NCBI GenBank assembly: GCA_009776905.1
Contig: WRMX01000001.1
Location: 1 to 53,670, forward strand
DNA: 53,670 nt
Source: Oscillospiraceae bacterium
Lineage (GTDB): Bacteria > Bacillota > Clostridia > Oscillospirales > Oscillospiraceae
Reading direction: 5' to 3'
Shown: piece by piece, positions 50,840 to 53,670 of the stretch
Numbering within the stretch: position 1 is the first letter of the stretch
How the letters are laid out: every line of letters begins with the position of its first letter
Program-made: the position numbers and the translations under genes
The notes under the pieces: generated by a model
Seen by the model: only the letters and a program-made list of their open reading frames with translations
Databases searched by the model: none
What the model was told of the DNA's origin: nothing

Positions 50840-51046
50840 TAAATATCCCACCACCTTCGTTGCCGATGAATCTGTATGCGGCCTGCGCCGGATAGTAGTT
50901 TCTGTGAAAACGCAGCGGTCCTCAAACATAGAATCCCTGTCCAGCCGGCCGTTAAGGCACCCGACCGAATTTATGCTTGACTTTTGCATCACTGTTCTGT
51001 ACGCTTACGAGATAGTACCAAAGTAATTAGAGAGCTTGAACCAATA

Positions 51047-51562
51047 ATGATAACACTAAAGATGATGGTTAGAATTAACATAGCATTTGTTCTGCTGTGT
51101 ACATGCATACTAAATCCTATTATAACAAATCCCAATTATATGTTTCGTGATCTGTGCAAGCAGCTCGCAGAGATAGAGCATGGCGAATATATTGATAGCA
51201 TATCAGTAACGAAAACCACAATAAGAGGTTTTAATACTTACAGATTCCATGTGTATTTGTGCGATATAGTAAGCATAAGTGAAATGGACATGATAGGTCT
51301 GGAAATAATCAATAGTGTGGATGCGTGTATTCATTATGCTACTGTCGTCCACGGAAACCCAAGGAAGCACTGGTGGAGAAATATTTATGTGAGTTTGGCA
51401 TATTCAAAAGATAGAACATCATTTGGTGATTACGGTGGAATCGGTGGGGAGCGCATAGCTACAAAATACTACGAGAATGAGCCGCCGGCTAATTACTGGG
51501 ATTTTATGTTCTCATATGGACCTGAGCGGCTCATTACACCGTATAACCATCCATACCCATGA
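51047..51562 (+). CDS. small exported or membrane-anchored protein of unknown function
   Basis: A 171-residue protein, not recognised. The start at 51047 gives a hydrophobic N-terminus (MVRINIAFVLLCTCILNPII) that could be a signal peptide, possibly a lipoprotein-like one with Cys after VLL, though the lipobox is imperfect. The rest is mixed, with conserved-looking aromatic segments HWWRNIYVSLAYSK and PPANYWDFMFSYGPERL. Its AT-rich composition contrasts sharply with both neighbours, and it is the only plus-strand gene between 37.5 and 53.7 kb, so it is probably acquired. The ribosome site is weak. Confidence 0.65.
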   Translation: MITLKMMVRINIAFVLLCTCILNPIITNPNYMFRDLCKQLAEIEHGEYIDSISVTKTTIRGFNTYRFHVYLCDIVSISEMDMIGLEIINSVDACIHYATVVHGNPRKHWWRNIYVSLAYSKDRTSFGDYGGIGGERIATKYYENEPPANYWDFMFSYGPERLITPYNHPYP

Positions 51563-51607
51563 TTCCAATCACTACTCTCATCATCCATTGCTAACCCTCA
51601 TCCCGGT

Positions 51608-52504
51608 CTAAGTAACCGTACGCACTTCCTCGGGCGTTAAATAGCGCCAGTGCCCGGGCTCCAGCTCGCCAAGTGGTAGCCCGCCGATGGAAATGCGCTT
51701 CAATGACCTCACGCGTAAACCGCAAAGGGCGCACATTTTCCGAACTTGCCGGTTGCGCCCCTCATAAATCGCAATATGGAACGTGCCTCCCGCTCTGTGG
51801 CCGTCAATGAAGCTCACCGATGCCGCCCTGACAGTATGCCCGTCAATGTCCATGCTTTCGCCCAATAATCGCCCTGCATTGCCGACATCACCATCGACGA
51901 CAACCTCATAAACCTTAATTTTGTTATACGACGGATGCGCCACTTTGTTGGCAAACGCTCCGTCGTTTGTCATCAGGAGGAGGCCTTCGGAATTCATGTC
52001 CAGCCTGCCGACGGGGAAGAGGCGTACGCCGACGTTGGCAACGAGGTCGGCGACAGTCTTCCTTCCCTTGTCATCGCTCATCGTCGTGATGTAGCCCCGA
52101 GGCTTGTTCAGCATGATATACACATGGGGCTCTTTGCTAGCAAGTAGGACCCCGTCAACGGCGATTTCATCGATGCCAATTCGGGCGCTCTGTCCCAGTG
52201 CGGCGACTTCCCCGCCGACCGTGACTCGCCCGTTGCGGATCATCTGCTCCGCTTCACGGCGCGATGCAACTCCATGAGCCGACAATATCTTCTGAAGCCG
52301 CTGGGGCGCTTCGAGCGGTCCTGCGGCTCCTTCCGGGGCATCCACCGTCGTCGCTTCGACCTCCCGGCGCCTCTCCGTCACATTGTTGGCAACACCAACC
52401 CGAGCCGTATCTAGCGCCTCCGGCGCATTGCCTTCCGCAGCCTCCGGCGCGCCCGCAGCGCCGCTGATAGGCTCTACGCTTGTTGCCATATCAAGTCCAT
52501 CCAT
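51608..52504 (-). CDS. rluB: ribosomal large-subunit pseudouridine synthase (RluB/RsuA type) with N-terminal extension
   Basis: Converts uridine to pseudouridine in rRNA. An S4 RNA-binding domain (RLQKILSAHGVASRREAEQMIRNG, residues about 69-125) precedes the catalytic domain with GRLDMNSEGLLLMTNDG (catalytic Asp), HPSYNKIKVYEV and EGRNRQVRKMCALCGLRV. Family proteins usually begin a few residues before the S4 domain. Here about 67 residues rich in Ala, Glu, Pro and Val precede it (for example EAAEGNAPEALDTARVG). The ATG at 52504 lies 12 bp after the gerW stop. RluB versus RsuA/RluE is inferred from the gerW neighbourhood. Confidence 0.93.
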   Translation of the reverse strand: MDGLDMATSVEPISGAAGAPEAAEGNAPEALDTARVGVANNVTERRREVEATTVDAPEGAAGPLEAPQRLQKILSAHGVASRREAEQMIRNGRVTVGGEVAALGQSARIGIDEIAVDGVLLASKEPHVYIMLNKPRGYITTMSDDKGRKTVADLVANVGVRLFPVGRLDMNSEGLLLMTNDGAFANKVAHPSYNKIKVYEVVVDGDVGNAGRLLGESMDIDGHTVRAASVSFIDGHRAGGTFHIAIYEGRNRQVRKMCALCGLRVRSLKRISIGGLPLGELEPGHWRYLTPEEVRTVT

Positions 52505-52516
52505 ACCCGACCGCAG

Positions 52517-52915
52517 CTAAATCTCATCCTCGTCATCGTCGCCCTTGTTCTTGTTGATCATCCCAGTGACCTTGTCAAAGACTTCGGGCACGGTCTCGAT
52601 CAACCGATCGAGCGTCGTGGCCGCAGGCGGAGAGACATGCAGCAGCTTGATCGCGCTGTCCTTGACGACGATGAAAGCGACGGGGGTCACGTTGACACCT
52701 GCTCCGATGCCGCCTCCGAAAGCGTCCTTGGGCTCCTGCTTTTTGGAGAAATCGGAGCCGCCCCCCGCAAAGCCGAAGCTCAGTTTCGACACCGGGATCA
52801 GCGTCGTGCCGTCGGCGGTCGTAATCGGCTCTCCTACGATCGTGTTCGCGTCGATCATTTCCCTGACTTTCTGCATCGTGGTCTCCATCAATTCGCTGAT
52901 TGGTCTTTTTTCCAT
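52517..52915 (-). CDS. gerW: sporulation protein GerW/YtfJ
   Basis: A 132-residue protein of the GerW (YtfJ) family, made in the forespore and needed for normal germination in Bacillus. Recognisable blocks are PISELMETTMQKVREMIDANTIVGEPI, TLIPVSKLSFGFAGGGSDF, GGGIGAGVNVTPVAFIVV and the acidic end DDDEDE. It indicates a spore-forming lineage. It lies downstream of the DUF2953 gene as in other Firmicutes, with a 311-bp structured gap between them. Confidence 0.95.
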   Translation of the reverse strand: MEKRPISELMETTMQKVREMIDANTIVGEPITTADGTTLIPVSKLSFGFAGGGSDFSKKQEPKDAFGGGIGAGVNVTPVAFIVVKDSAIKLLHVSPPAATTLDRLIETVPEVFDKVTGMINKNKGDDDEDEI

Positions 52916-52952
52916 TTTAAATACACCCTTTCATCAGTTGCTACTAATTCAC

Positions 52953-53217
52953 GCGTGACTGTTCACGCCCTTGCGCTCGGCAGACGTTTTTTTTGCTTCA
53001 TTTGTGCTCAAATGAGGCATCCTTGCCTCAGTTTCGCACCGCTCCGCTTCCTTGCATGGGGCCCCCGAAAAGCCGCATGGCTTTTTGGGGAGAGGAAGAG
53101 CGACATAGTGAGTGAGCTTTTGCACTTGTGCGGAAGCGAATGATACGTAGTCCGCGATGACGACTAATGAAGCAAAAATAAACGTCTACCTCACCAGGCG
53201 TGAATTGTAACATTCAC
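52953..53217 (+). ncRNA. candidate structured RNA or miniature element, multi-branched
   Basis: A 265-bp palindromic region bounded by two hairpins made of GCGTGA...TCACGC arms (52953-52969 and about 53196-53217). A 21-bp closing stem pairs 52982-53002 with 53166-53187 with one bulged base. Inside are three hairpins: TGAGGCA-TCCT-TGCCTCA (53013-53030) within GTGC/GCAC arms; a 12-bp stem 53063-53074/53079-53090 nested in CTTCC/GGAAG; and GCTTTTGCAC-TT-GTGCGGAAGC (53116-53137). Several pairs are G-U only if the plus strand is transcribed, opposite to both neighbours. There is no open reading frame of note. A mobile miniature element is an alternative. Confidence 0.5.
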
Positions 53218-53225
53218 GCTCCAAT

Positions 53226-53243
53226 GTCATCCTGAGCGAAGCC
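53226..53243. repeat. dispersed repeat copy overlapping a stop codon
   Basis: GTCATCCTGAGCGAAGCC, a fifth copy of the repeat family seen at 30728 and 30773. It supplies the last codons and the TGA stop of the DUF2953 gene. Confidence 0.7.
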
Positions 53244-53670
53244 CCTGCTTCTCGCGCCCCTGCTTGCCCGATACTATGCCTATCATCGGAAGGAGAGCCA
53301 CCGCGATATAGAAGACCTCCCATATCGAAAGCGATAGAACCGCCTTCAAGTATATTTGCATCTCATGCGAGTTGAAATCGGCGGATGTGCGCAAATCGCG
53401 CCGCCTTATCCTGAAAGCTCTTTCCAAGAGAGGCATGAACGTCCCGAAAGCGGCGTTTGCAGCGCCGAACATCATAGCGGTTTTGGACGGATCTTCATTC
53501 GCGGCGACGAGGTTCACCGTGAGCGTCTTGATCAGCAGCCTGCGTCGAAGCCGCCCCAGCGCTTTCATCCCTATCGGCAGCATGCTCTTGAACATTTTAA
53601 AAGACCCGGGTTTCTCCTTTTCCGCCTTCGGTTCGACCTCTTTTTTCGCCTTTTTCGCTTTCCTGGCTTT
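53227..53670 (-). CDS. DUF2953 domain-containing membrane protein (partial, N-terminus beyond window)
   Basis: 147 codons are visible; the 5' end lies outside the window. The visible start is Lys/Glu/Ala-rich (KAKKAKKEVEPKAEKEKPG), then the DUF2953 core: LRRRLLIKTLTVNLVAANEDPSKTAMMFGAANAAFGTFMPLLER, the FRIRRRDLRTSADFN block and a final TM helix (IWEVFYIAVALLPMIGIV). This family, YtfI in Bacillus, sits next to gerW. The internal Met at 53595 is not the true start because the frame continues through the window edge. The last residues (GREKQGLRSG) and stop are encoded by a dispersed repeat, so the native C-terminus may have been replaced. Confidence 0.88.
   Translation of the reverse strand, partial: KARKAKKAKKEVEPKAEKEKPGSFKMFKSMLPIGMKALGRLRRRLLIKTLTVNLVAANEDPSKTAMMFGAANAAFGTFMPLLERAFRIRRRDLRTSADFNSHEMQIYLKAVLSLSIWEVFYIAVALLPMIGIVSGKQGREKQGLRSG

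Noticed and set aside
1..53670. tRNA and rRNA genes, insertion sequences, prophage
   Set aside because: No tRNA-like fold with an appropriate acceptor and T-arm, no rRNA signature and no transposase were recognised by reading; a dedicated RNA search was not possible.

Overview
The window looks like chromosomal DNA of a spore-forming Clostridia-type Firmicute with a GC-rich genome (judged by eye, not computed). The evidence is the gene content and order: smc-ftsY; nadD-yqeK/LCP/rsfS; yicC-remA-rpoZ-priA-def-fmt-rsmB-rlmN-prpC-prkC-rsgA; cdaA-cdaR; a flavoprotein-cmk-plsC-ispH/S1 cluster with the IspH-S1 fusion known from Clostridia; the sporulation protein GerW (YtfJ) beside a DUF2953 gene; MEP-pathway isoprenoid genes; SLH cell-wall anchoring; and many TTG starts with strong Shine-Dalgarno sites. 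No tRNA, rRNA, prophage, complete insertion sequence or CRISPR array was recognised.

Layout. 104-14750 (+): a large AT-richer secreted protein (C-type lectin, hydrolase-like and SLH regions), then SMC, FtsY, RdgB, a fused NadD-YqeK, an LCP cell-wall ligase, RsfS and a D,D-carboxypeptidase, closed by a terminator at 14872. 14928-36750 (-): a tyrosine recombinase with an overlapping small gene, LeuRS, then the long translation, signalling and replication-restart cluster (rsgA back to yicC), an integral membrane protein, a J-domain protein with its DUF5685 neighbour, and cdaR/cdaA under a good sigma-A promoter. About 37000-42060: an AT-richer accessory islet holding a RelB/DinJ-type antitoxin with a truncated toxin, a giant FtsX-like permease without an ATPase, and a DUF3990 gene overlapping an unknown partner. 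42102-50839 (-): ispF, ispD, CarD-type regulator, IspH-S1, PlsC, Cmk, flavoprotein, RpiR-type regulator. 51047-51562 (+): an isolated AT-rich orphan. 51608-53670 (-): RluB-type pseudouridine synthase, GerW, and a DUF2953 protein that runs off the window.

Most striking pattern: many housekeeping proteins carry in-frame low-complexity or tandem-repeat expansions (RdgB, LCP, carboxypeptidase linker, PrkC, RsgA, RsmB, Def, DUF5685, FtsX-like, IspH-S1, flavoprotein, RluB). Several sit inside otherwise conserved catalytic folds. The non-coding counterparts are tandem arrays abutting stop codons: 31-bp units after rlmN, 4-bp units after rsgA and before leuS, 33-bp units after ispD. This suggests a genome-wide minisatellite-generating process filtered by reading frame.

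Other candidates: a roughly 265-bp multi-branched structured element between gerW and the DUF2953 gene, whose G-U pairs favour an RNA from the strand opposite to both neighbours; a 43-nt leader shared by the surface-protein gene and ftsY; and the DUF3990 pair. Gene starts were chosen from visible ribosome binding sites and family N-termini and differ in places from the longest open frame.
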